The notes under the pieces were generated by a model. That model saw only the letters and a list, made by a program, of their open reading frames with translations, had not been told where the DNA came from and searched no databases. The position numbers and the translations under genes are program-made. This document shows, piece after piece, positions 1-11,155 of a DNA stretch of 26,092 nt (position 1 is its first letter; the number at the start of each line of letters is the position of its first letter). Source of the stretch: Nemertoderma westbladi (Eukaryota > Xenacoelomorpha > Nemertodermatida > Nemertodermatidae); the NCBI GenBank assembly GCA_032718475.1, contig JAUCBJ010007201.1, positions 1 to 26,092 on the forward strand, read 5' to 3'.

Positions 1-395
1 GTGTTAAATATGATGTTATGATGTTATGATGTTAAATATTTGGAAATGGGGAAGTTATAATGTAAGGATTCAAAGTACAATTTTATTTTCCCTTTACTAG
101 AAATATTTCTTTATCCTTGCGAAGCGAGGTATATAAACTTTAAAGATGATAATGAAAAACCACATTAAATAAATTATCATTTTACCTTTAACACTAACTC
201 GGGATGTCGCTCTACAGACTTAATTTTAAATATTACATTTGTATCTGAGCTACTCGACATGTACCCTTCCCTCACTGAGGCTGGAGTTAAAAAAACTCAA
301 ATTATGCGAATCCTAAATTTGTTTACTACCCGGTTTAAAAAATTGCGAATGCAATTGTGCCAATAAAAAGATAAGTTATTTTCGGTAAAATTAAC
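1..395. other. AT-rich non-coding DNA
   Basis: No convincing coding frame is visible. The first 36 bases hold a short imperfect repeat of the octamer ATGATGTT. The rest is unstructured AT-rich sequence, probably intergenic or intronic. Confidence 0.6.
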
Positions 396-464
396 TTATC
401 ATTCGAGGTTAAGACCCCTAGAACAGTTCCTTTATCATTCGAGGTTAAGACCCCTACAGTTCCT
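396..464. repeat. 36-bp tandem duplication (2 copies)
   Basis: Copy one spans 396-431 and copy two 432-464. They are identical except for a 3-base deletion (GAA) in the second copy, which suggests a recent local duplication. No coding role is apparent. Confidence 0.9.
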
Positions 465-1536
465 TAATAAGTGGAGTAAAAGAGACTAACAATTTTGAAA
501 GTCTTCCTTAGCAAAATTTCGTGAACTCATCACTTAATATAGGCCTACATCTCGAAGTCATTGCGAAGTTACTCGAATTCATAATTCAGTTTTTCAAACT
601 CATAATTCACAATTCATTCCTCTGAGAATTTGTAAAATACTCCAGGATACTTTTAGAAATGATGGGAAGCCATTACAGCTTTTCATTATCATTATTTAAC
701 TCTTCGACGATTTAATTCGAATTAATAACACAAATGAATTCACATTAATTAATTTTAGTTAATTTTTATATTTAATGGAAGTTCCCTATTGATTATATTT
801 CGGTTGAGGAGTTTTCCATATAACACTGATTGAAATGAAAGCACTCTATCTGACCAATAACCAAACCATTTTGTGTCATTCTCATACAATAATCAGATTT
901 CAACAGCAAATAGCAGATGTTCTCAAGTGTAAATTACCGAAATAAGACTAAGAAACATTTTTTTATTTTGTATTTCATTTTATTTTATTTTTACTTGAGA
1001 AAGGCAACTATTTGTTGTCAAAAGCTGGTTAATATACAACTTCAATATGGTTCTTTTTAAAATTTAATGCCAGTTTACATCATTAATATATATATTCATT
1101 GATTTAATCAAATAAAATCGATATTTTTAAAATGCACAATAACACGAATGAATGGTTGTATTGAATGATTGATTGCATGAATGTTGGCAGTACGTTAGTA
1201 TGTTATATCCAAGTAAAAATCGAATAATCCTATGAGTAAAATTGCACAACGTACAGCTAAGCAAAGGCACCAAAAGTATTTTGTATTTCCAGCCATAGTT
1301 TAGGATAGCTTCTCTATAACTAATTAATTCTCTGCACGCTAAACTTCAGACTATGTGGAAGTAGTCTAGGATACGACGGTGTTTTGCAGTAAACGAGCCA
1401 GTTAAGGTTAGGTAACTGTTCGAAATAAACGATACTCCCGACTTGTCGGCTGCTGCCAAGCTTCCAGGGCAGATGCGTCCGCTCAGCTGCTTTGAGCAGT
1501 AGCGAGCAATACACTACATACATCATTTTTACAGAG
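465..1536. other. AT-rich non-coding DNA
   Basis: Long A/T runs and stops in every frame. No gene, RNA gene or clear repeat was found apart from simple T-rich tracts near 960-1000. Confidence 0.5.
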
Positions 1537-1546
1537 TATATAAATA
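1537..1546 (+). promoter_or_regulatory. possible TATA box
   Basis: The sequence TATATAAATA is a good match to the metazoan TATA consensus. It lies at the edge of a GC-richer patch (about 1380-1570). An ATG at 1585, about 50 bases downstream, opens a frame of only 21 codons, so no first exon can be confirmed. A second TATA-like string lies near 1650. AT-rich DNA yields such matches by chance, so this is a weak call. Confidence 0.2.
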
Positions 1547-2611
1547 GCTACCGGCCAGCCTCAAGCTCAAAGTGAAAATTGAAATGAGAATGAAAAAGGA
1601 AGTAAAAATATTCAGCTCGTGTTTATTACTGCCTAATGTTAATTGTTAATATATAAATAGGTTGGTGGTGAGCATATATCCCGTATATTTATTTTCGATA
1701 TTTGGAGAGGCTAGTTGTCAATCGTTTGAGAAAGTGTATGAAGTAAGAAAAACATGAATTGAGGTTCCGAATTACGGCCTTCAAATTTCAAAACGAGAAA
1801 GCCGAGTTCGAAACATAAGTCGGAAAAAACACATTTTATTCTCAAACTCTACCAAAAATTAAAGAATCGCGAAATTACCCATGCAGGATTCGTCGTATAA
1901 ACTCAATTATTATATACCGAACCCAATTTGTACCAACTGCATAGTGTCTACTACTAATCTACGAACAGCTCACATACAGTACCGTTACAACCCCTCAGTA
2001 TAACCACGGTGTTTGGATTTATTCGCATCGACCAGGTGCACAGCAGTTCATTCAATACGTTCATAAAATATTAAGCATTTACTCAGCTATGGTCGTATTG
2101 TTCACAGTTACCACCCACAATTCGCATAACGTCTCATGCATATTGCATCAATAGACGACCGCCCACTGTACATTGTGCAGTTTAGCAGTGGATGAGCAGA
2201 AAGAGGGTACTTGGTGTATTTTCTCCTAGCCTGGGTATTATCCACATATTTTATTTGATGTAATTGTCATATCAGGATAAATGTGATTGACTTGCCTTTA
2301 TAGTTCTGTAATTGAATGCACATTTTATGGCGAGATGGTAAGGTTTTTTAATATTGTTATGGACCAGGCCGTATACATTATGTTGGATATGCCACACTAA
2401 TAAGAATGGAGTGTTATACCGTATTAGTGACACCTCATTGCCATCGCTTGGAATGTTTGGTAGATCGTGCGATTTGGAGGCTTTGTTTCAGGATCTGATA
2501 GTGCGACCAATCAGGTTAGCAGGTTACAGTTAAAACGAAAAAAGAATAGTCTGCGTTATCGTTACATACGCCAGAACGAACGCTACAGATTTTAACTTTT
2601 ATTTATGACCT

Positions 2612-2644
2612 AAAATCCCAAATCCCAAATCCAAATCCCAAATA
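2612..2644. repeat. CCCAAAT short tandem repeat
   Basis: About four and a half imperfect copies of the heptamer CCCAAAT, with one copy short by a base. This is ordinary microsatellite sequence. Confidence 0.75.
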
Positions 2645-3000
2645 CATTGGAGGTGGGATTCAGATCAAGCAGCATCCTATGTCGGTATATATGTGTGTGA
2701 TTTCTCAAAGTCAAAAATTATCAGTGTAACTATGATTATGAACTATGTAAGTTCCCTCCAGCAGACTAGGGACCGTCGGTGATTTCAAGCATTGGGTAGT
2801 CTAGTTGGCCATAGGTGATATAGATGAAGGTCTGAATGTCAGTGTTTATTCCGTGCAGCAGTAAAGACTGTGCTTCTTTATTATGCCAGTTCCTGATCCT
2901 GATAGGTGCGTACCGCGGTAACAGCAGATCTCTTGATGGTACATACACAACACAAGGATGCTCGCAAGGTCAATGGCATATGATACAATGCAGTAGAACA

Positions 3001-3016
3001 TTGTTACCGGTAACAA
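3001..3016. repeat. perfect 16-bp palindrome
   Basis: TTGTTACCGGTAACAA reads the same on both strands with no spacer. It could be a dimeric transcription-factor site or chance. Nothing nearby decides between these. Confidence 0.5.
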
Positions 3017-3509
3017 CTTCCTTACATTACCCATCGTCACCTTGTAGGAACGACAGGTGGATCTTCCTGATCACTGATATCACTGTCGAATAAGAGTAAC
3101 ACCAATTCAGCTTGTACATGTGATTGTTATATGGCACCGTCTGGACGTCTGGTGACAGGAATCGTAGAGATCACTCATTTACATTTCTGAAATTTCAGCA
3201 AAATTATAGTCTTGAACTTGAAAATGTCGATGCATGAAAAATATGTGATTTACATGGCCGATTGCGAACTGTGGCTGTATTGCGGTGCAGATAGGTAATG
3301 TTGAGGTTCCAATATAACCGTGGGAGTGGGAAATATAAATTCGATTTTGTAGGTTAGTAGAGCGGCTTGGTGGTGAGTTAAATTTAGAACCACATTAATA
3401 CTTGAGCCTTTCACAATGTTAAATAAAATAGGATGCAATATAAGTTCTTCCACACTATCTATATTTAATATTTATACTTTATTTCATTCAACCAATTAAT
3501 ATCATTCAG

Positions 3510-3769
3510 AGGCGTCGGTCCGAAATAACGTGGTTGCTATACAAGCAGCTCATTACTCTCGGTCACAAAGAATCTTTACCGATGACCAGATGCAGGGCGA
3601 CAAAGAACATTATACTAACCCAATAAACCCGAAATGCGACGAAAACACACAAACTGGCACCGCATTGACACACGACCGAGCACCCTCGGCATCATCTAAT
3701 TTGGTACCAGATGCTAGCGAGTCTATTGTCAACCCTTCGGATGAAGATAGTGCACAACGCCGTGCCTAA
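3510..3769 (+). CDS. candidate terminal coding exon, unknown product
   Basis: An open frame runs from a stop at 3497 to a TAA at 3767-3769. A possible splice acceptor CAG ends at 3509, which gives an exon of about 86 codons. The peptide is hydrophilic, rich in D, E, N, S and T and without low complexity, which looks more like a disordered protein tail than random AT-rich sequence. The acceptor's pyrimidine tract is weak and no partner exon could be identified. No family is recognised. The only in-frame start-like codon (GTG, 3530) is not a usual eukaryotic start, so if real this is an internal or last exon. Confidence 0.22.
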
Positions 3770-4062
3770 CATTCAGCAAAACACAACCTATAGTTTCTAT
3801 GGTGAGAGAAAGGAGGCGAGGTGCGTCAGCTTGCTTCTCCAACGAGCACGTCAGCAGGGTTTAACATTAAAATCGTATAATAAACGGATTATACTGTCTT
3901 TATGGATCTGTGTCATGTGTTATTTGGCCCGCATCCGAGATGTGAATTCAGATGAGGAGGTGCGTCACGTCACCCCTTCACTGCCACTGCACTGCTTTAC
4001 TGGAAATGTGTTTATGATACGATAGATGTGATGCATTCAGTGTTTCAGTACAAGCGATCATC

Positions 4063-4293
4063 ATGGAGTTGGTAAAACCGTCTGTATCAAGCGCATTGCA
4101 AATACTAGAAAAAGCTATATTTCCAAATACAATAAAATTTTTTGCTTTCTGTCACAAAATGTCGGTTGTAGATTACGGCTTTCTAGGATATCTATTATTT
4201 TTGGCAATTCAAATATCGAAAATTAATTTCACCAAAGTGTTGATGAAAATGACAAAACTCGAAAACCAAACGGAATTTAATGAGTTAGATTAA
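4063..4293 (+). CDS. small ORF, 76 codons, unknown
   Basis: An ATG in good Kozak context (A at -3, G at +4) opens a 76-residue frame ending in TAA. Residues about 45-60 form a hydrophobic stretch (YGFLGYLLFLAIQI) that could be one membrane segment; the rest is mixed K/E/N/F-rich. AATAAA-like strings follow immediately at the stop. There is no recognised family and no splice evidence, and a frame of this length can arise by chance. It is recorded because its context is better than that of most short frames here. Confidence 0.2.
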   Translation: MELVKPSVSSALQILEKAIFPNTIKFFAFCHKMSVVDYGFLGYLLFLAIQISKINFTKVLMKMTKLENQTEFNELD

Positions 4294-5550
4294 TAAATCG
4301 AGGAGTGAGAAGGCAATATAAAAAGTGGTTTATCGTGTGAAATTAAAATACCTTTTAAGTATTAAGTACTTGTTTCATTGCGTCCGGGTTTTGTTAAAGA
4401 GATTGTTCTAGGGGCCTGACTAGTGCGCAGGATTAGTGTCAAACTAATCGAGTTGATAATGTGATCATATCCGTACATACAGTTATACAATTGCAAGTGT
4501 AGATTGACGAGAATTACTGAAGAGTGCGAGGTTTGTAAGGAGGCTGAGACAGGCCAGGAAACTATTAGTGGATACAATAGGGGAAGCGTGTACCCCGGTA
4601 AATGTAATTACTACGAGGGTTGGTGGTCCGTGTTTCTACGATCGGTTGTGTTGATCCCCGGGCCTTACGTGCGACGACGTTCACGGATATGCGATACGGT
4701 ACGCAGCGCTCGCCACAATGTATCGTTATCCCTTGATGAGAATCCGCCGAATGGTTTACTAACCCGTGCTCGCATGCAGCCCCCCGCGCGTTTCTGTAAT
4801 TGTGTCAGTAAAAACATATAAAATAAATGTACGGGGGTGTAACACATAGTTAGCTTTTACCTAAATTAAATAACAAAATTAGACATGCAAATGAGAGAAC
4901 GTGACCACTGTTGTATCGAAGCAGAAGGATAAATATGCGAACTAATTATATATTGATCGAATGTTAAACCGTAAAATAATTTTACACAATTTCATAACTT
5001 ATATAATAACATTACAACATGTTCAGTACCTAAGGCAATCACACTGTGTTGACAATTCGACTCGCCTATTTGCCTTTCAGAAATTCCTAGAATTTCTCAA
5101 GCGGTGAACACCACTTCCACCAATCCTATAGAGATACAGTAGTACCATTTCGATCAAACCGCCTAAGCTTGACAATTATAATAATAGGTTTTTTCACGGC
5201 ACTCATTTCTTGATAGATTTAAATAAAATTCGATTGTGAAGTCCGTGTAATTATATTGAAGAATCTCGTAATAATAATGATGAGACCAATAAAATATGCC
5301 TTCCATATTGTTTGGTATGATTCGTACCCAGGTTCATGCTTTAAATTCTTTCAAGCCTACCGCTTAGACTGAGGACGTATGCTGGTGGTCTCCTAGCTCA
5401 ACTGTATGTACTGTACAGTAGGCTTTGGCGAAAGCAAGGCAAGAAGCAGGGGCAGCTGCCTCCAGCAGTGGCCTTGCTTCGACAGGACTGCTCTGATCAA
5501 TATTTGATCAATATTCCTGCGTTTTAATCAACCCGTATGGACTAGGAATG
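4294..5550. other. No supported gene
   Basis: A GC-richer patch at about 4500-4800 is open on both strands but encodes nothing recognisable. The remainder is AT-rich and non-coding. Overlapping TTGATCAATATT-type palindromes occur at about 5489-5515. Confidence 0.45.
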
Positions 5551-5937
5551 CTATATGGTATATGGAATCGATTTTTTTCCCTCGGTAAGAATGCTGGACG
5601 AGGTTCCGCAAGCTACCACCCAACCCTCCAACACAGCTAGCTGTCCGCAGGCCTGCACGAAAACTTCATAAAAAATATCATACACATATAGGACAGAACG
5701 AACAACCCAATGGGGGAATAGAAATATGTCACATACTGTATATATGCACAAACGGACATGTTGCCCTAGCCCTGTTTTTACTTTACCCAATGGGGTTTTA
5801 TTGCCGCGATAGGGGTTCCACTGAACAGAGAGGCCTTTGGGACGCCCAGCGCAACCAAATGGAGTGTGAATGAAACGGCCATTAGTGATCAATGTTCCCT
5901 CGGTGAAGCCCCCATACCTATGTGAGAATTTGATCAA
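5551..5937 (-). CDS. 128-codon open frame, unknown, possibly a dispersed repeat
   Basis: An ATG at 5937 on the minus strand opens 128 codons. The block is GC-richer than its surroundings with rather sharp edges, and TTGATCAAT-like strings lie at both borders (about 5489-5515 and 5930-5945). The peptide has several W, G and C residues but no motif I can name. It could be an exon, but a block like this could equally be a dispersed repeat with an incidental frame. I have no splice-site or homology evidence for a gene. Confidence 0.2.
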   Translation of the reverse strand: MIKFSHRYGGFTEGTLITNGRFIHTPFGCAGRPKGLSVQWNPYRGNKTPLGKVKTGLGQHVRLCIYTVCDIFLFPHWVVRSVLYVYDIFYEVFVQACGQLAVLEGWVVACGTSSSILTEGKKSIPYTI

Positions 5938-5945
5938 TTTATCAA

Positions 5946-6304
5946 TACCCTATAACTATTTATCTATGTTGAGTAATAGCAAAGATTGTAGGGTGAATCG
6001 AAGAACCTCTCCCCTTAACATTGATTATTCGACGTAAGGTGTCGATATTCTGTATGGATTAGATTAAGAGCGATTGTGTTTCTCTGGATATCGTTTACAT
6101 TTACATAAAGTATACAATGGAGTAATCGATTAATCTCGTGATTTCAGAACCTGCTCTACTAGTCGGAATTACCAGTTTGATAGAATGTTAGAATTTCTTT
6201 TACGGTTGTGAAAAATGCTGTAATCGATCGACATTACATACAATTGCACGCAATTCTTTTAAAATCAACAAATAAGTAACACAAATTAATACGTAGGTTA
6301 CTAA
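5946..6304. other. No feature seen
   Basis: AT-rich sequence with stops in all frames. Nothing of note was found. Confidence 0.5.
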
Positions 6305-6398
6305 GTAAATACTTAGTTTCGAGCAACCAAACTTTATCTTCACTATGTAAATACTTAGTTTCGAGCAACCAAACTTTATCTTCACTATGTAAATACTT
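6305..6398. repeat. 42-bp tandem repeat, about 2.2 copies
   Basis: Copies start at 6305, 6347 and 6389, the last being only the first ten or so bases. The two full copies are identical. Because 42 is a multiple of three, short minus-strand frames repeat a 14-residue peptide, but this follows from the tandem repeat and does not indicate a gene. Confidence 0.9.
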
Positions 6399-7640
6399 AG
6401 ACAAATAAATACCTGAGTCCCTCAAGTAAATATTTGGATAAACTCAGTATTTTTTCGGGCAACCTGCTCCTGATTTATTTACACTAACAATGTAAGAGAA
6501 TACATGTGTTTAATTAGGTGGATGCGGATATTTACACCGGTGATTTTAGCCAAGAACTACCTTTGGACATATTTCTTTAAGTAAAGATACATGTAGTACA
6601 GCCTAAATATTTGTACATCTTACTTGGTGATACAAACGAAACGAGAAAACCTAAAGAACGGTAAAGCAGCTGTTGTAACAGCTGTTATTCATTTCACAAT
6701 GTCACCTGAGTAGAACCTACACCTAAATAACTGCATAAAACATCCTTCAAAATCTTCACATTTGATATGTATCTTTATAAGTTCTAGTTAATACGGATTT
6801 TAGAGTTCCAAGTCAAGAAATAGGAATCATCATTCACAAATTGAGGGTATTGTGGATTGCCTGTTTTCACCTGGACAATATCACAGCCAGGAAAACTTTT
6901 GCACAGCCTGACTACTACAGTACTTACCTACAGTTGTATATTTTGCATTCAAACCATTAATAGTATGATTAAAACACGTTTACGAATGATATATAAGTAA
7001 CTTTTTAATAAAGTCGAACTCTATTAACTTGGGCTGATCAGGGATGGCCGGCATGATTTGTATTATAATCAGTATGAGATCTAAAGGCCCACCACTACAA
7101 CGATAAAAACATGTAAATACAGAATACATCGCAAATATAAATGATATTATTTGTTAAAAGTATGAATGAAAGTGCTTCTCTATCGCCCTGGAGCAATTGA
7201 ACTGAATGATACAGTCAGACAAGGAATATGAATACGATATTGTGTAGCAGTAATCAAACTAAAGTGCTGTTTGATGTCAGATACACTGAGTGCTATGGTG
7301 CAATCCAATCATCTCCAATGAGTTCAATAGGATTCCATCAGGGACCTATACGCTTTGTAAAATGTTAATTCGACGGAAATTGATAAGCTATTCAGTCAAT
7401 TCCCCATTACAGTAATTGATACATCAACAAAGTGAACATTTATTTCCGACTTTCCGATGAGGCATTGTTTAATAATATAATATAAAATAAATATAAATAT
7501 AGACATTTCATTTGGAAAAAATTAAAGTTACAGGTTTTTATCGTCAATAGGCCTAGGCTATTATATATGCTGATTGCTACCGGTACTACAGCACACTATG
7601 TACAGTACATATAGGGATGAAACATATTTTTTGTGACCAC
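6399..7640. other. No supported gene
   Basis: AT-rich DNA. Two CAGCTG E-box cores lie close together within AGCTGTT-GT-AACAGCT at about 6668-6683. No coding frame or RNA gene was seen. Confidence 0.5.
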
Positions 7641-7739
7641 TTTTTTTTACTCATTATGACCCCTTTTAATTATTTTAAATAACCCCTTTTTTTATTAATA
7701 AGTGAATTTTATTTAATTTTTTATTACTCTTTATGACCC
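7641..7739 (+). repeat. T-rich TTATGACC repeat, left pair
   Basis: Two copies of a T-run followed by ACTC(A/T)TTATGACC occur at about 7641-7662 and 7717-7739. Two similar copies occur in the opposite orientation at 9093-9120 and 9152-9180. Together they bracket the minisatellite and the palindrome between them. Confidence 0.5.
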
Positions 7740-7984
7740 TGCACTACTGTACTATCTGATTTGATTAGAACCGGTATCGGTATTACAATATATAGTATAG
7801 GTAACGCCTCATTATAGGCGTGCGGAATTTGGTTATGTTGTGCTGATGCTGAGTCTAAGGTAATCAATGACTCGGAACCATAGCATAGAGTATAGTTTAC
7901 GGTACCGTTCTGTGCAGCATGACTATTGTGATATATATTATATCATGTTTACAGCCTACTCTACCATCAAGTCAACAATGCCAA

Positions 7985-8245
7985 TATTGTTTTGTTTAGA
8001 AAAGCCTGCCGCTGTAACCTGCTTGTTTCCCTCAATTGGTAAAGTTATCGTTTATTGTTTTGGTTAGGAAAGCCCGCCACTGTAACCTGCTCCTTTCCCT
8101 CAATTGGTAAAGTGATCGTTTATTGTTTTGGTTGGAAAAACCAGCCTCTGATAACTGCTCATTTCCACCAATTAGTAAAGTGATTGTTTATTGTTTTGAT
8201 TAGGAAAACCCGCCACTGTAACCAGTTCCCCTTTCTCTTAATTCT
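7985..8245. repeat. 68-bp minisatellite, about 4 copies (left block)
   Basis: TTTATTGTTTTG recurs at 8051, 8119 and 8187, with a matching partial at 7985, a constant period of 68 bp. Each unit contains a TTGGTTAGGAAA-type core, a CCCGCCACTGTAACC segment and a CCCTCAATTGGTAAAG segment. Copies differ by scattered substitutions. The array is interrupted after about 8245 by the palindrome and resumes at 8757. It is not a CRISPR array: the units are contiguous with no unique spacers. Confidence 0.9.
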
Positions 8246-8283
8246 AGATGAGTATGCGCGGGCCCAAGTCAATGGTGGTATCA

Positions 8284-8756
8284 TAATGATAAAATATTGC
8301 AGGGATGGGGATTTTTTCTAAGTGACTGTTGCAGCTATATCTTGATGTAAGGTTCGGTAAAGAGAATTAACGAGTCAATGATTTTGCGTTACGTATAATT
8401 AAGTTTACAGAATCTTTCAATAAATAAAGTTACAATAATATTTCACCCAACAGGGCTTTATCAAATTGCATGGAATCTACTTACAAACAGTGAAACTATA
8501 TACCACAGTACCGAACTACCCAGTGCTAAAGTAGCCAATCGACTGTTAGTACAATGAACGATGAACCCTCAAAAAAAAAAAAAAAAACATGAATAAAAAT
8601 ATTATTGTAACTTTATTTATTGAAAGATTCTGTAAACTTAATTATACGTAACGCAACATCATTGACTCGTTAATTCTCTTTACCGAACCTTACATCAAGA
8701 TATAGCTGCAACAGTCACTTAGAAAACATCCCCATCCCCGCAATATCTTATCATTA
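8284..8756. repeat. palindromic element, two 160-bp arms
   Basis: The left arm (8284-8443) and right arm (8597-8756) are reverse complements with only four mismatches seen by eye in 160 bp, and they surround a 153-bp spacer (8444-8596). The spacer ends in an A17-like run near 8571-8587. A transcript would fold into a very long hairpin. The element sits inside the 68-bp minisatellite, so it looks like an insertion or an inverted duplication. No coding frame was found. It is either a foldback/MITE-type mobile element or a local inverted duplication; no clear target duplication is visible because both flanks are themselves repetitive. Confidence 0.92.
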
Positions 8757-8882
8757 TTTCCCTCAATTCGTAGTATAGTGATCGTTTATTGTTTTGGTTA
8801 GAAAAAGCCCATCACTGTAACCTGCTCCTTTCCCTCAATTGGTTAAAGTGATCCTGATCAATTATTTTGGGTTAGAAAAATG
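8757..8882. repeat. 68-bp minisatellite, right block
   Basis: The same unit as at 7985-8245 resumes directly after the right palindrome arm with CCCTCAATT, and continues for nearly two degenerate copies before decaying near 8880. Confidence 0.85.
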
Positions 8883-9092
8883 CCTTATAGCCACCATCTT
8901 GTGTGCATGTTAAGGAGAGTTGTTAAGGAGAGCAGCAACAGAGTTGATTTAATTCAATTGTATTTTGTAATGTCTGAATATAGTGTGTATGTAATTTATT
9001 ATACAGTAACTTCGTTAAAAGTGAGAAGGACTGAAAGTCGTTTACTGTGTGAATCACATTCTGTGTATTGTTTCAATACAGTCTGAATGTCG

Positions 9093-9180
9093 GGAAAAAA
9101 AAGCGTCATAAAGAACAATAAAAGTATAAAAGTAATTTCGAAAAAAAATGGGTCAAAAAGAGCAAAAAAACGGGTCATAA
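9093..9180 (-). repeat. T-rich TTATGACC repeat, right pair (inverted)
   Basis: Minus-strand copies of the motif seen at 7641-7739 lie at about 9093-9120 and 9152-9180. They share the GGGTCATAA/GCGTCATAA core next to an A-run on the plus strand. Confidence 0.45.
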
Positions 9181-10640
9181 TAAATAACTGCCTATAGGAA
9201 TGTGAAACAAAAATTTGACAATATAGCTGTTGTAACGGTACGTTAACAGTAACGTTCACTTAAGTAATAGTGTGAGAGTTAAAAAAAGTGTGAGTGGAAA
9301 TAAAAGTAAAACATTTTTTGACGCTGTTGAAACTGACCGAGGAAAGTACTCATCAATAAAGTACAGTGTATCTCGATAGTTAATTAATATTTAAAATAAA
9401 TTTAAATAGTTTAAGTAGTATATTGTACCTACTTCATTACATTGAAATCACAGGTAGTGAAATAGTATTATTAGTTTACAAAGAAATTAATTTAATTTTA
9501 AATTAATAAATGTTTAACCCAGTGATACACTGTATCGAGTAAAATATAAGCCCACAAGCGCGTTTAATGTTGGTGGCTGTCAATCTTTCTCATACAAGTA
9601 TAGTAGTAGCACGAGCCATTTCGGATGCAGTACACGTTGTATGATGCATAATTAATGTGACGTGCCGCTTGGGATAAATAACACCCCCAGGTAAAACCGC
9701 AGTTACACGCCTATCAAATCGGTCAGTCCGTCTTGAAAATAGGAAGACTCGAGTTCGCGTGACAAGCGTGTGGGGTCAATTCATTAAAATATTGACGTTT
9801 CCTTTTCGTACAAGACTTTGTTCACGGAGTGGCAAACGCCTTTCCTTCCCAAAATACAATGGTAGGCCCCAAATACTGACAACAATTGCTCAATTAAAAA
9901 GAGATGAGTCTACGTGTTTCAGCGAAGAGAAAGAGGAATGTATTGTTCCTGTGTGCACTGGGGGGCCGACATGTAGTCGCGGGATTCGCTACCAACACAT
10001 CATACACAAGTATATAATTATAATACGACGCGCTTCACTAAACTCAATGATTAGGCTGACCTCGTGATTATCGCGTGAACTTACGACCGGACCACCATTG
10101 ATTTTCGATGCTGAATGTGGCCACTGACAGACAATGGAGGCGTCTTTATTTCAGGCAGCTCTATCATCCTTTGTTGCCAAATATTGCCAACGGGTCCTAG
10201 ACTCTGTCTTTGTTCACTGAGCGTGGGTATATATCAACAAGGAATTATCAGCACTATTTTAACTAGATTATCCGCAGCGCGGACGAGTAATTACTACGAC
10301 TTATGAGATTACCACAAATGAGATTCGTCTTCTTTTAATCCTTGGGTTTCCGCGATCGCCGTTCAAATATTTAACTTGCTGTACTCGTGAGGTACAGGAT
10401 AAATAGCAACGGGCCATCCGTTCGTATACACCTGTATAACACACCTGCCCATTGAATTAATATTTAAACTAATCCAGAGTAGGCCCTGTCAGAGTTCGGC
10501 CTAGAGATGGCAGGGGTTGTCAGATAGATAGGAATGTACATTGCACTGTAGAATAGAAGTTCATCACTTCTTATTGCTGTAAATGCAAAAAAACATACCT
10601 TAAATAATGCATATGATTATATTGCATATTATATTGCATA
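9181..10640. other. No firmly supported gene
   Basis: From 9550 to 10310 base composition is more balanced and there are plus-strand frames of 102 and 63 codons with no recognisable motif. A run of imperfect ATATTGCAT repeats lies at about 10606-10642. Coding exons may be hidden here, but none can be delimited. Confidence 0.4.
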
Positions 10641-10680
10641 TAAAGATTTAACGTTACATTTCATTACTCTTGTGTTTCAG

Positions 10681-10737
10681 GTGCTACCGGATTCTAAACA
10701 GCCGTATGCCGTAAAAAGCATTTCTCTCTCGCCGTAG
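10681..10737 (+). CDS. possible short terminal exon after a strong acceptor
   Basis: A pyrimidine-rich tract followed by TTTCAG ends at 10680, one of the better splice acceptors in the window. One frame after it reads 18 codons to a TAG (10735-10737). No upstream partner exon can be defined, so this rests on the acceptor alone. Confidence 0.15.
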   Translation: MLPDSKQPYAVKSISLSP

Positions 10738-10772
10738 AAAGTTCTACATTATATACATAATATTCTACTTAC

Positions 10773-11155
10773 TGAGTTACATAAGATTTCCAATAGTAGA
10801 AGTCCTTGCTTTTTGCCCGGATTTGAGACAATTGTACTTCTTCTTGATATGGAAAGGGAAAGAGACCTGGGCTTTCAAACACAATCACCGCTTCATGACA
10901 AAAATAGGTAGCGGTAGGTTGTGTCTGATAAAGCCATTTATTAGGCGGATGGAGATGTTGAGACCGGTTGCATTTTGCAGGCCTCAGAGATAACGATATA
11001 AGAGGTTCAACCGGATCTACATGTAGTAGATAGGCTTTCCTATTCTTATAGTAACATACCACGGCGTTAAAAGCTTCTCCGAAAGTGAACCAACACCACG
11101 AAGTACTGTACTGCGAGGAAAGAGCGAGGCTGTTTGTTTTTATCACCATAGCCAT
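10773..11155 (-). CDS. candidate first coding exon, unknown product
   Basis: On the minus strand an ATG at 11155 in good Kozak context (A at -3, G at +4) opens about 127 codons of mixed composition. Just before the in-frame stop lies a consensus splice donor GTAAGT (plus-strand ACTTAC, 10767-10772), so a first exon ending at 10773 is plausible. The peptide has even amino-acid use with several aromatic and cysteine residues, and no low complexity. I recognise no domain, and no downstream exon was identified. A start plus a donor together is better than chance but not proof. Confidence 0.3.

Larger units (their letters stand above)
1580..3500. other. No supported gene; short palindrome and heptamer repeat inside
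   Basis: Non-coding stretch with overlapping short frames on both strands near 2760-3093 that have no recognisable motif. It contains a short CCCAAAT-type repeat at 2612-2644 and a perfect 16-bp palindrome at 3001-3016. Confidence 0.5.

Noticed and set aside
4504-4821. 105-codon plus-strand frame overlapping minus-strand frames
   Set aside because: Starts at TTG, has no motif, and a GC-richer patch opens several frames at once; no splice or start evidence.
6200-6425. Two minus-strand frames with a repeated 14-residue peptide
   Set aside because: The peptide repeat is a direct consequence of the 42-bp tandem repeat.
7985-8882. CRISPR-like repeat array
   Set aside because: Units are contiguous 68-bp copies without unique spacers and the DNA is eukaryotic; it is a minisatellite.
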